In this document: positions 46,226 to 56,790 of the stretch, piece after piece | How positions within the stretch are numbered: position 1 is the first letter of the stretch | Layout of the letters: the number at the start of each line of letters is the position of its first letter | Assembly (NCBI GenBank): GCA_026260175.1 | Contig: JAKCWW010000148.1 | Location: forward strand, 465 to 64,464 | Direction of reading: 5' to 3' | Length of the DNA: 64,000 nucleotides | Source: Reticulitermes lucifugus | Taxonomy: Eukaryota; Arthropoda; Insecta; Blattodea; Rhinotermitidae | Notes under the pieces: generated by a model | Told to the model about the DNA's origin: nothing | The model's database searches: none | What the model saw: only the letters and a program-made list of their open reading frames with translations | Translations under genes and position numbers: made by a program

Positions 46226-47043
46226 CATTCATTCATTCAGTCTGTAGTCTGTCTTACGACAGGTCCGTAGCCTCTTCGAAAAGCGAGTTCTCCACAGGGT
46301 ACGGTCTAGTGCTTCCTCTTTCAATTTCCAATAGCTTCTCTTTTCCTTAAGGTCATCCAGTAGCTGCTTACGCCTTCTTCCTCGTCTTCCCGTCATTTCT
46401 ATCTATCCTTCTAACTTTCCTTCAATCACGTGTTCTAGAAGGCAGTTTCTAAGCAAGATGTTACCAATTCAGTTAGCCTTTCTTCTTTTTATTGTATGTA
46501 GGATATTCCTCTCCTCCTTGACTCAGTGTAATACTTCTTCATTTCTCACATGATCGGTCCAACAGACCTTCTCCATTCCTCTCCAGCACCAAATTTCAAA
46601 ACTTTTCAGACACTTCTGATCTACTTTCCGAAGTGTCCAAGTTTCAGCACCATATAAAGCTATGCTCTAAATTTAGCACTTTACTAGTTTCTTCCTTAAA
46701 TTTAATTCCAGTTTGCTGGTGAAAAGAGTCTTCCCCTTGTTGAATGCTTCTTTTGCCATGGCAATACTGGATTTAATTTTACGTGTATATCTTGCATCAT
46801 TTGTTATCATGCTACCCAAATAATTGAAATATTCCACATTCTCCAATTGTTTTTGACCTATCATAATTTTTAGTGGGTACGGTTGCCTTGAGATTCTCAT
46901 TACCTTAGTTTTTTCCACATACTTTTCCATTCCATAGCGTTTTCCAATTTCAATTAGTCTATCAAACATGCCCTGTAGCACCGTTTCTTCCTTAGCCAGT
47001 AGCACAAGGTCATATGCATATTTCACATTGCGAATTACTTGTC
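46226..47043 (-). mobile_element. RTE-like LINE, 5'-truncated insertion with target duplications
   Basis: The insertion is bounded by ATGAGTTATCT on both sides (46215-46225 and 47044-47054). On the minus strand it starts within the reverse transcriptase, with KYAYDLVLLAKEE at the catalytic site. Family members have a YADD-type motif; here the first Asp is Tyr. It goes on through EYFNYLGSMITNDARYTRKI and KTLFTSKLELNLRKKLVK to a stop near 46673. Beyond that, the rest of the C-terminus (LYGAETWTLRK, CWRGMEK, RRKQLLDDLKEKRSYWKLKE) and a tail of TGAA units follow. Length is 818 bp. The stop and the lost Asp make it inactive. The clear duplications and open frame suggest it is younger than most relics here. 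Confidence 0.92.
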
Positions 47044-47054
47044 ATGAGTTATCT
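47044..47054. repeat. Target site duplication, right, of RTE insertion
   Basis: ATGAGTTATCT, exactly repeated from 46215-46225. Confidence 0.88.
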
Positions 47055-48010
47055 AGGGACTTAAAATAAACAGATAGAACTTGGAGATGTGAAGGCGAGG
47101 ATTCTGAAACTTTGACCCAAACTTCGCAAGTTGGTAGCAAAAGATACGTATTTCAAAGGTTGCACGAGCTTTATCAGTTGCTTAAACTACATTCGGTTAG
47201 AGGATGTGGCAAAATATGCCGTTTGCTAAAATTTAGTCAGGCGCCTAAACATTTTATTGTCCTTAAAGGAATTTTGATCTTCAGTCACGGATCTGATAAA
47301 AGGGTACTTTAGATAGGAGATAAAGTTTTCTAGAAGATGATGCTATGTCGTTAGACAATCAGGTGCCGGCGAAGGAAGCAACGTAGTGACTTCACCTTGA
47401 CTCAGGTTCCTCCGATTTATCTCTATTGCCAAACGAATACCAATAAAGTACCTTATATCAACGGCCGCCATTGACAGGTGATTCTTACAAGTATGTTGCT
47501 AACTCCTTTATTTCTGCAGATGACTCATGGGGATCAGAGTTGAGGCCAAGGCTTTTGCTTTAAGAGCGTTGATCAAACTGAAATGGAAATGATTGACACG
47601 ACATTTCACGGGTTCTTACAGTTGACAAATCGATCCTATTTTGTACAACTTGGACGACCCACAAAATACAAATGGCTCCATTTTACATATTACAAATGCT
47701 ATAAGAGGTAGGATATCCCCCACCTATCTTGGTTACTCATGAAGACACAGTTGTCATCTTTTTACATATCACAGAGCACCGTTAGTTGAAAGATTCGCTA
47801 CATAACACATAACTCAATTTAGCTCAAAGTTACAGTTAGCTCCTTGTTACAAAACAGGGGCGAGATATAGCGGAAGTTGATTATTTATACACGTACGGCT
47901 GTTATCCTATTGAGATTATTAGAATGTAGAAGAAACACTGTGTGTCTGAAGTGACAGCTCCTACGAAACACTTCCATTATTCCCAGTTATAGGACGATGA
48001 CTGTCAGAAT
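47055..48010. other. Unassigned sequence
   Basis: A GC-richer section at 47340-47600 has no recognisable coding or repeat signal. Confidence 0.4.
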
Positions 48011-48011
48011 G

Positions 48012-48130
48012 CACAGTTTAACGTGGCTTGATAGCCCTAATCGGGGCCTGGTGTTCAGTAACTATGTTTCAGACAATGCTCAGGACTTTGATCTGTTTTC
48101 AGAAATTTGAACACAGGACCCAAGATCAAG
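48012..48130 (-). mobile_element. Probable relic of the tRNA(Leu/Ser)-type SINE body
   Basis: AACGTGGCTTGATAGCCCTA then ATCGGGGCCTGGTG on the plus strand matches the distal body seen at 13400-13440 (GGCTCGACAGCCCTATATGG) and 28310-28345. The tRNA-like head is not recognisable. GAACACAGGACCC at about 48108 could be a decayed B-box area. Confidence 0.4.
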
Positions 48131-51100
48131 AATGTGATACCTTATAATACTGTAATATCCTTCAGCGAAGTACATAAAAGTAATTTAGACCTCTCAAAAC
48201 GTACATAATAATATATTGTATTTGTAAGTAACTATTGGTTGAATAGCCCATGTTCTAAAGAGAGGTTTAATATTAACTAACTCTACGCAACAGTGTTCCA
48301 CAAAAACCTAATAATCACTCCTCCGATCAAGGAATTCTCCATCATTCAAGGAACCTCAAAGTTCATTACCTTGTTCTCTAATCATTAATGTTTATATAAT
48401 TTAATTATTTTGAGTTTATCTTTTCGTGCCTTGTCCTGAAAGTGTGATGTGTTATAAAATCCCACATCGCATAAAATAAACGTGCACAGTCTCAGATGTA
48501 AAATAAGTGTCTTCAATTGTTAAATGTTTAAGGATATCTAATACTGTCTTGTAAGTCAGCTTCTCTCTTTCCCTTAGATTTCTCGCCTTACGTTTGCTCT
48601 TATCTTTATGGTTTAGAACCTTAATCGTCCTCTTCTACGTCGTCCCTTACTTTCCTTAATTTAAAACTTAATCAAAATATCCTGCTGATATTCTTGTTCT
48701 ATCCATTCCATTTACATTGTCAAGAAGTTCTACACTACTAAACAACTTCATACCAACTGCTTGAATTAAAAATGTTATAAAATTAATATAATCATAAAAA
48801 TTAAAATATAAACATACAGCAAATTTGAACTTAGTTTTAAGTAGGCAGTACACCAAGTGCTAATGTTTGATTATATAAAATCATATCAGCAGCATAAACT
48901 TTAATTATAATTCATTTATATCTACTAAGGTTCTGTTTAATTTGTAGGCCACTCATTTTAGAACACGCTTTGTGCGTTTCGTTATTTTCATTTTGACTGT
49001 AACATAGGGTTCAAGTATAAATTGATATTAATGGAAGTAATGCAGCACACGGAAGTCACAGCGACGAATTAAGCATAATCTTTTATAGGATACATTCGTG
49101 AAAGTTTATATTTCGTAATCAAACTATCTTTGTCTGTGGCTATTGATTTTATAGACATTGCGTTCGCAGCCCATCCTACGTCACCATACCTAGTTGATGC
49201 CACATGTTGACGGCCCGCCAGCTACTACATTATTGTGGTATTGCTTTATTTTGAAACTGATCCCAAAAACAAATGCTTTTTTTAAAGTTCTTCTTGTATA
49301 AATAAGTGTTGATAAAAGATAAACATTTATAAAATTGAAATATTATAAATTTACATTCTGAAATGCCGACACAGTATTATCTTCACGACACCATCCCCAC
49401 TATACAATAATTAAAATGACTTCGACAGAATTACCGGAAAATTAAACATCTGTAATTCCGACGCACGCTATTTGACATGACCCCGAGCCACTTTCAACAA
49501 ATTTACTCCGCCAAATGTGTACTTCAGGTACACCACATACCTAAGAGTTTTCATGTCACGTCACAGGTCAGTTCTGGCCTAAATGTTACCCCACCATATC
49601 CCCAGTCTCCAAAAATTTTTTTGTTCTTTGCTTTATATTTCAGTGTCGGTTTGGACATTCTGTCGTGAAACAACACACACACAAGTAACTTACATGGATG
49701 TAAACTGAGATTCTTCTATATTTACACGACAAATTGAAAATTATATTGTGTTTATTACCTACAAAACTATCACGTCCACAGTATTATTACTACTGAAACC
49801 TAAACGTAAAACATCATTGCATTACAATGCAAAACATTGCAAAAGCAACATCTCACTCGCATATCTGAGCGTTAACTTCGATGGTATGTCACATATTCTT
49901 AATTTACTACAATATTTCATTCGTTTCATAAAATATAATTTTTTATGCCCTCCATTATCTTACAAGTTTATCGCTTATATTCAACGCAATTTTTAAGTTC
50001 TGAAATTCTGTTTCCTAAACACTTGAAATCTGTACGTTAAAAACCATTGTATTAGATGATAACTGACGTGGACTACAGCCACTTTCTGTGTGACGTGACA
50101 TCCAATATTTACGAACAGGGCAAAAGTGGATTCTCCTCATTAGCTACATGCTGCGAGGGAGATTTCGGAAAACATTTCTACAGTCTCGGGACACATATCC
50201 TCTGAACGGGTTCCCATGTAGATCATTAACGGACCTGAGCGGCAGCCTTTCTGCGTGTATATGTCAACGTGCAAGAATCGAAGCGATTTTCGACATACGT
50301 AGATCATATGCACAAAAGACGCGAAAATTCTGTTACAGCGAGTTCAAATTCAGATGCTAAAAATAGAACGCGTGAAAGTTTGGCGCATATATCCGTATCT
50401 TGTAACAATTAATTGAAACATCTCTGTGTCTGTAAGAAAACCATAAGGATAAATCAAATTTAATTAAGGTACTTAGCATATATATTATAATTATTAAGAT
50501 ATGAAGGTTAATTGCATGATCTTTGACAAAATAACTAAAATTACGTATTACCACCTAGTGAATAAATTCGGTTTACAGAATACTTAAATATTTAGTTCCC
50601 ACATCACAGCAAACAGGATATTTCGGAAAATGATCACCCTTTGTCCTGAGAACCATATTAAACTCAAAACTAGACTGCGTGGACATTAGGCACAGCTTTT
50701 AACGTTAAAACAACTGGTATGTAGGCTAAATTAACAACAGTCTTTGAAAAGTTGATGTCCAGCCCTGACAAATCATTTTGAGTTATAAACAAATGTGAGT
50801 TTGTTACATTCTTAATATTTCATTACGTTATCTCGGTTTAATATCATGTCATGCGATTAGCTGAGACAAATACCTCAAAACGGACAATATATTTTCCCAC
50901 TAATCGCAACATTCTGCGGTGCTTATAAAAGCACACCTAACTCCTTGAAACGGAGTCCACCTTGAGGCACGCACAGTCTCAAGTAGTTGAGAAATTTACC
51001 AACTGCACGGAATGATAACCGTTATTATCATGTATACAAGGGTCCGCTAAAGGTTCCTACACTTAGCCAGATGAATTCAGACCATATTTCCACACCCAAA

Positions 51101-52914
51101 TTCTCTAACATAAATTTTAACATTATTTTTCCACCTACGTAATGGTCTCCGCATTCAACTCCTCATTTTAGGCATTTGAGGTGTAACGGTCCTCTAGATG
51201 CTGAAAGTCCAGCTTCGGTTACTAAAAGGCAGTTAACGGTTCGCACGGTCCTTTCTCAGGGATGAAGCAGGGGAGTGTCAATACGTGTTTTGAGATATCC
51301 AGCCACACTCGAATCAAGGACAAACACTACATTTGGATAACTGCTCCAGGTTTTATTGCAGATTTGCGCTAGTTCATATAGATTATAAAGTGACAAATTC
51401 ACAAACACAAGTTTTATTACTGGTTCTGGTCATACGTGCACGTAGAGTGCTAATATGCAGAAGGCACTGATTAACACAGGAGCTCGTTCCAGGTACAGCC
51501 TTGTTCGCTGCAGGTACAACACTCATGACTGCATTCCAACAATGAAAGTCTGTCCGAGCGCCTAGCCCATTAGCAAAAATTACTATGAAAAGGGTTAAAA
51601 GGCAATTTAACTTAATGGCAAGGCGAGGGTCAGCTAATGTTTTACACCAACCATTACGGTAACCGGGACACATTACCAGACTCACAGCCCCTAAACTTAC
51701 TCTAATCAGAATGCAAGCAATATCCTCTCTCATCCTTGATAGCACGGTCCCAGGCTCAAATTTGGAACTTGAGCGGTTAGAGAGGGTATTAACCCCTCGA
51801 AACGCCAAATCCATCTACTTCATATTTAACAGTACATATTCTGTCCCCAGCAAAACACTGCATTTACGTTAAAACTATTTAATATTGTTTAGAAAAAAAC
51901 TCGCGCTTATTCTGAGGAAATACAGGAAATAGAAAAATGCACCCTGTAGGTAAAAGGCAGTTGTAAAATAGTAAAAGAAGTGACAAAGTAACCATTGTGC
52001 TTTAAAGTTATGAAATTCCATTCACGACTAAGTAAAGTCTGCAAATACCGTCAGCTTCTATGCTATTCAAACTCTTCCCAAACCCCATTTCAGAGATCCA
52101 AATTTGGTCTTCTTGGTCACGATATTTTCTAATCTTGTAGGTGATTAGTGATTACAAACGTTTCGAAAAACAAATGTCCTTGAAGAATACGGCATTATAT
52201 TTCTATTAGGTGTTGGTGTAAACATAACGGACTACACGGAATCGTAACCCACAAGAACATCATTTATTTCTTCACCGCCATGAATACTTAAAACCGTATG
52301 ACTCAGAACCTGTTACCTTTCTTGTGGCAGTATATTCCCCTAAATATTGGTACCCAAATACCAGCCTACACGGTGACGTAAAAGCTGTCCCTGTCCCTGC
52401 CATGAACACGTACAGGAAGATGGCATTATAGCTCCACTCACTATTAACCTCGACGTTAGATGAACATCTCGTCCCGGCCATTTTTCCCCATGACTGAACA
52501 CCGATACCAATTGAAGGGGAGGCTGGGTGGGCCTCAGACATCTCAAAACGTCAAATTTTGTAACTCAGGACCTTTTATTTAACTTAGGCGGTTATGATCG
52601 AGCTGTGAGAGTTTGGTCGGAGCTTGACAAAGAGGTATGACAGAACAGCGAGATACACACTCCGTTTTGACCGAACAGAGAGATACGCACTCCGTTTTAT
52701 AAATTCTCTTATGCGTAATAATTTAAGTTACAGAATTCTATTAGAACAGATTCTGTGAGAATAAATGACCATTCCTCTACTGTAGAGTTCAGCTCAAATT
52801 AAGCATATAAAGCATCTCGTAATCAGAAAAGTCTCTCTTGAAACGTTTACTAAAAAGATGAACTAAACCATCTTCCAATATCAAGTAATTATACTTCTAT
52901 ATTTGCTGCTTTAT
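48131..52914. other. Long stretch, nothing identified
   Basis: The longest open frame of the window (143 codons, minus, 51383-51814) lies here. It has one hydrophobic run and no recognisable domain. A decayed CGAAACGTTTG half motif is on the minus strand near 52155-52170. Around 52640-52710 a block of about 38 bp (GAGATACACACTCCGTTTT) is duplicated in tandem. No gene or transposon could be supported. Confidence 0.45.
52640..52705. repeat. Short tandem duplication
   Basis: GAACAGCGAGATACACACTC then CGTTTTGACC, followed by GAACAGAGAGATACGCACTC then CGTTTTATAA: two copies of about 35-38 bp with few differences. Confidence 0.85.
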
Positions 52915-53120
52915 AGCTGCGGTGATTCAGTTCTAAAGTATCAAAATTAGCAAAGGCCGCGGTTTCGAATCCCACCACAGGGCACTGATGCTTGCGTGTG
53001 TTTTCATGGTGGATAATTACTATGTGCATTGCCAGCAGCACACCAAATGCCACTTACATAACCACAGATTTCGATATGGGCCTAAAAGCCTTCTCAATCA
53101 TGTCTGCTTCCGGGGCCTTC
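52915..53120 (+). mobile_element. tRNA-derived SINE
   Basis: GCTGCGGTGATTCAGTTCTA (A-box area, about 52917-52936) and GCGGTTTCGAATCCCACCAC (B box, about 52959-52978) have tRNA-like spacing. The body includes AATTACTATGTGCATTGCCA and ATTTCGATATGGGCCTAAAA. There is no second copy in the window. Confidence 0.65.
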
Positions 53121-54189
53121 CGTCTGATTTTTATATTTCAGATATTTATATATGATAATTATTATGATAATGAATATTATTAATTTATTTCATGATCATA
53201 TACATTCGTAGCTATATTTGTCTTCTAAGCGTGTGAAAATGATTACTTTCCAAACCTTAAACTTTTAAATCAATGCGCTCATGTGCATGAAATACTTTCT
53301 ATTATTCTCCTAGAATAATCACGTAATATTAAGAGAAATGAACTGCGAGACCATTCTGGTAAAATAAACTGAATTGGTTTTAAAACATCGTAGGGCATAT
53401 CCTATTAGTAACTACAGGCACAAACGTTGTAACAATTTGAATCCTCGCGTAAAATCACTTTCAATATATTTTGAAACACGTCTATTTATGTCTTAGCCTT
53501 CTAAACACCAATAGCAGAGTAGCAGGATGTCTACATTCCACTGACAAGTCTCCGGGACTTTTCTAGGTGTTCAACGTATTCTCCGAAAAATAAGACCCAG
53601 TTGTGTGCCTTGCCTCATCAACGAGGCACAGCCCAATAAAATATCGTCCGTGCAGTTTGTACCATTCTTGCACTCTGTCGGTGCTTGTAATTACGTATAT
53701 TTAAGATTACTCTATACGTGGCTTGCCATTACTGAGATACAGGCAGATGCACGTAACGCTGACACATACGCAGCACGTGCCCACAATATGTATATCCTAT
53801 CGTAAATAACACGGCAAGAGAAGTAACACTTTCTTCAATTGAGTTTGAGGATTGAGGTTTCGAAAGGTCAGTGATGATAACATGCTTAATGAATGGTGAC
53901 AATTTAAATTGTGTGACGTAAGAGTCACATAATAGGATAATCAGGCATTTCAGCATTAACACGGCAAACACTACAGCGGCTGTTGAAAGTGACGGCAACA
54001 TACTGCAACGCACAAACCGCAGCAACGCAAGATCGGCTGTCGCACTCGGTCGAAACAACAGGTACATGTAAGCTGTCACGGGCTGACTGGATGCTGGGCA
54101 GAAGAACATTTTCACGCTCTATCACGTCTCATGCACGAGATATCTGAGATGTCACGAGAAAAACAGTCCAAATGATTTAGGTCGAGTGA
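53121..54189. other. Unassigned sequence
   Basis: A 128-codon minus-strand frame (53729-54115) has no recognisable domain. Confidence 0.35.
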
Positions 54190-54975
54190 GGATGAACATA
54201 ATTACCACCGCACAGGAAAGACGGCTTTCAGATATTCATGTGCATCCATGATGAAATGGGCTCAACCCCCGTTGTGCATGGATCACAACCTCCTTCGGGA
54301 GTCTAGCGGCACATTCTCTAGGAATTATGGCGGTTACTGCTCCAAAGATCTGTATAGAAAAGCCCTGTTATGTGTTCATGGACTATGTAAGGGCTTATTA
54401 TAAAATCACAAGTAACAAACCAGATACTCATAGAAAAGATTTGCTGGTGGCCTTGCTCAACAGTTGTGTTAGGGTTTCCTTCTGCCCAAACACGGTTGCT
54501 TTCCCAGCTAATAATATTTTGTACTAAAGAAAGCTTCGTCTGTGTATAGTATAACGCTAGGGAAAGAAGAATGATTATCACAGCTTTCTAGAAACACCCA
54601 CTAAATTCCTGTCGCACGGGGTAGTCCGCTAGGCTCATTGCCGATGATGCGGGTGCAGCTGTTGCTTATGCACGACCTGCCAAACGGCAGTATGAGATGC
54701 AGGCATGGAGCATAAAGCTCAGCGTCTACTGGTCGAGGGCGTGGCAGCAGCCACAATCAAGGGAGCTTCTTAAAACACTGGAGTGTGGAGAGCTTTCGCA
54801 TGTCCACAATTATGTTTGTTGATATACAACAAATCAGTCTAAGGATACGAAAAGTGTCGTGCTGCGGAAGTCGGCGGTTACGAAAAGGCTCTTGGTATAA
54901 CCACTGAACCATCCTACCATTTACGTCTGATGGACGGTAAACAAGGATACATCTCTCACTTTGTGCCAAGAATAC
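54190..54975 (-). mobile_element. Mariner/Mos1-like DNA transposon relic
   Basis: On the minus strand, an N-terminal piece ERCILVYRPSDVNGRMVQWL then YQEPFRNRRLPQHDTF (54840-54969) resembles the helix-turn-helix of the DUF4817 type that precedes arthropod Mos1-like transposases. It is followed by a second HTH-like piece (HTAVWQVVHKQQLHPHH, 54640-54710), then RVWAEGNPNTTVEQGHQQ and FSMSIW in the catalytic domain (54440-54500). The usual YTDEA motif reads YTQTK, so the first catalytic Asp is gone. Frame changes and stops separate the parts. C-terminal sequence beyond about 54240 fades out, and I did not find terminal inverted repeats. Confidence 0.75.
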
Positions 54976-56144
54976 ACAGCCATTGCTTTAATTCTCAGTC
55001 ACACATCAATGGAAACAAGATAAAGAAGAGGGGAAAAGCCAACAAGTGACTTATGTAACTTAATGAAGGAGTGAAATTCAATGCTACAAGACCATCCAAG
55101 TGGTATCACGTACATTAACCCTAAACACTCAAATACAGGCAGCGACAGAGGCGCAAGGTTTTTTGCAAACCCCGCTGGCATAACGGTGTTTCTTCGGCCT
55201 AGGTGTCCAAGTTGAGACGACGCAGAAAACTCGCACTAAGTTTTCGGAATAGACCTTGAACCCCATAAAGATCTGAGAAGTTTGTGAGTGGAATTTTAAT
55301 ATCTGCCGCGCGATTTATAATTAAGTTTTGCTTACAAAGAGAATTTAGCGTTTAGTATGACTACTGCAATCAACAGAGGTCAGTACCCTATAGGGCATTA
55401 ACCGACCAGCCTCTTCAATGGACGTTGTGACTAGTATAGTGTGATTCAGGAAATGGATTGTTCAATTTTTTATATTAAATTCGTGCTTAAAACTGTTAAC
55501 AATATATATATTTATGGAATAATTAAAAGTAAGAAATTTTAAACAATTTTAATAACCAAAATCAACATTAGGACGTACTTATAGTACAAACTGCAGATGT
55601 ATTAGTTTTTATTTTTCTAAACATTTTAAAGTAATTTAAGTACAAACTAAAAATTGGTTGTTATAGGCTTCTGGAACACAGTTCATGTCTCAGAGGCTTG
55701 TTCTTAGCTGCATATATGAGAATCACTTTAATATGAAATGAAATTCAATAAAATTGATAAATGTAAAGACTATGTATAACGTGGACGTGTGTTAGGACTT
55801 AATGAATAAAACAGTAAATATCAATGTCTACTTTCAAGACTAAGTTCCAGGATTCTGGTTTAGATACTAATTCTAACGTGTTAGACTTAGAAACCATCAA
55901 CTTACTGTTCAGTATTCCAAAGCGTGTACTTAACCCTTTACAGCCTAAGCGTTAATATTTACTGTATACATGCCAGGTTTAACATTATAAAGTCGCCATA
56001 TTGCTTACGTATGTTATTTACGTATTCCAAACGATTCTCACAATAAACAACAATTATTTCTGCACAAGGCCTAAACCTGTTGTTCTTTCTAACAGAGGTA
56101 AGAACTGATTAATAGATTTGCATATTAGCGTGTATTTCTTTATT
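54976..56144. other. Unassigned AT-rich sequence
   Basis: Nothing identified. Confidence 0.4.
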
Positions 56145-56790
56145 AAATCACAGAAATGAGAAACAACAAAAACTCCTTATCTATACAGAACACTACCTGT
56201 CTCTAAATAGACTAATATATGTTTCGGATCTCTTGAACCATTATCAAGGGTTTTCAAGTAATTAAAAAAGAGAAGTGAATGAATATGCAATACAGGGTAT
56301 ATCAACAAACCATTTATTTATTTTTACGTTTTTCATCCCATTGTGTTAGATATCATATAAGAGAGCATTTATGTCTTAAACAATTTATGCATACACAAAT
56401 ACAAAAAAGAAAAAGTTAAAATTATGAAAATTTAAAAAATATAAAAATTAAAAATGGTCAATATTTGGTTAAAATAGCTATGTCTATATCTTTCAGCATT
56501 AAATCTGATCCAAACTTAAAGGCCGACTTAACTTAATTCTGGCCACTTTAATTTTTCTATATGATATTTCATTTTTTATAATTTGAACATTTTATTTTTA
56601 CATTTGTATATATGCATAAATCGTTTGTTGATATACGCATTATTGTATCTTTGTACAGTTCTCTTTTTAATTACTTGAAGCTCCTTGATAATGACCCAAG
56701 AGGACATAAAGATGAAAAAAACGAATTAGACAAAATTAGGGTTTCTCCACATATAAAAATCATTTTTTGGTTTTAGTTTCTGTGATTTAA
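56145..56790. repeat. Palindrome J, about 650 bp, AT-rich
   Basis: The ends TTAAATCACAGAAA and TTTCTGTGATTTAA are exact mirror images. Inward, TTCAAGTAATTAAAAAAGAG matches the mirror of CTCTTTTTAATTACTTGAAG. ATATCAACAAACCATTTA and further AT-rich blocks also match. A hammerhead-like motif is kept in the left arm (minus, 56212-56256: CCTTGATAATGGTTC, AAGA, GATCCGAAACATATA). The right-arm counterpart (about 56677-56730) keeps CCTTGATAATG but has lost the GAAAC box. It is the largest continuous palindrome in the window. Confidence 0.75.

Noticed and set aside
51383-51814. Longest open frame (143 codons, minus), starting MDLAFRGVNTLSNRS
   Set aside because: No recognisable domain, no upstream promoter or splice context that I trust, and unremarkable for chance in 64 kb. 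The single hydrophobic run (LNCLLTLFIVIFANG) is not enough to call a membrane protein.
37860-56070. A dispersed repeat shared by 37860-38000 and 55930-56070
   Set aside because: Only short blocks (CTCACAATAAA, TTATTTC) match, within what AT-rich background could give.
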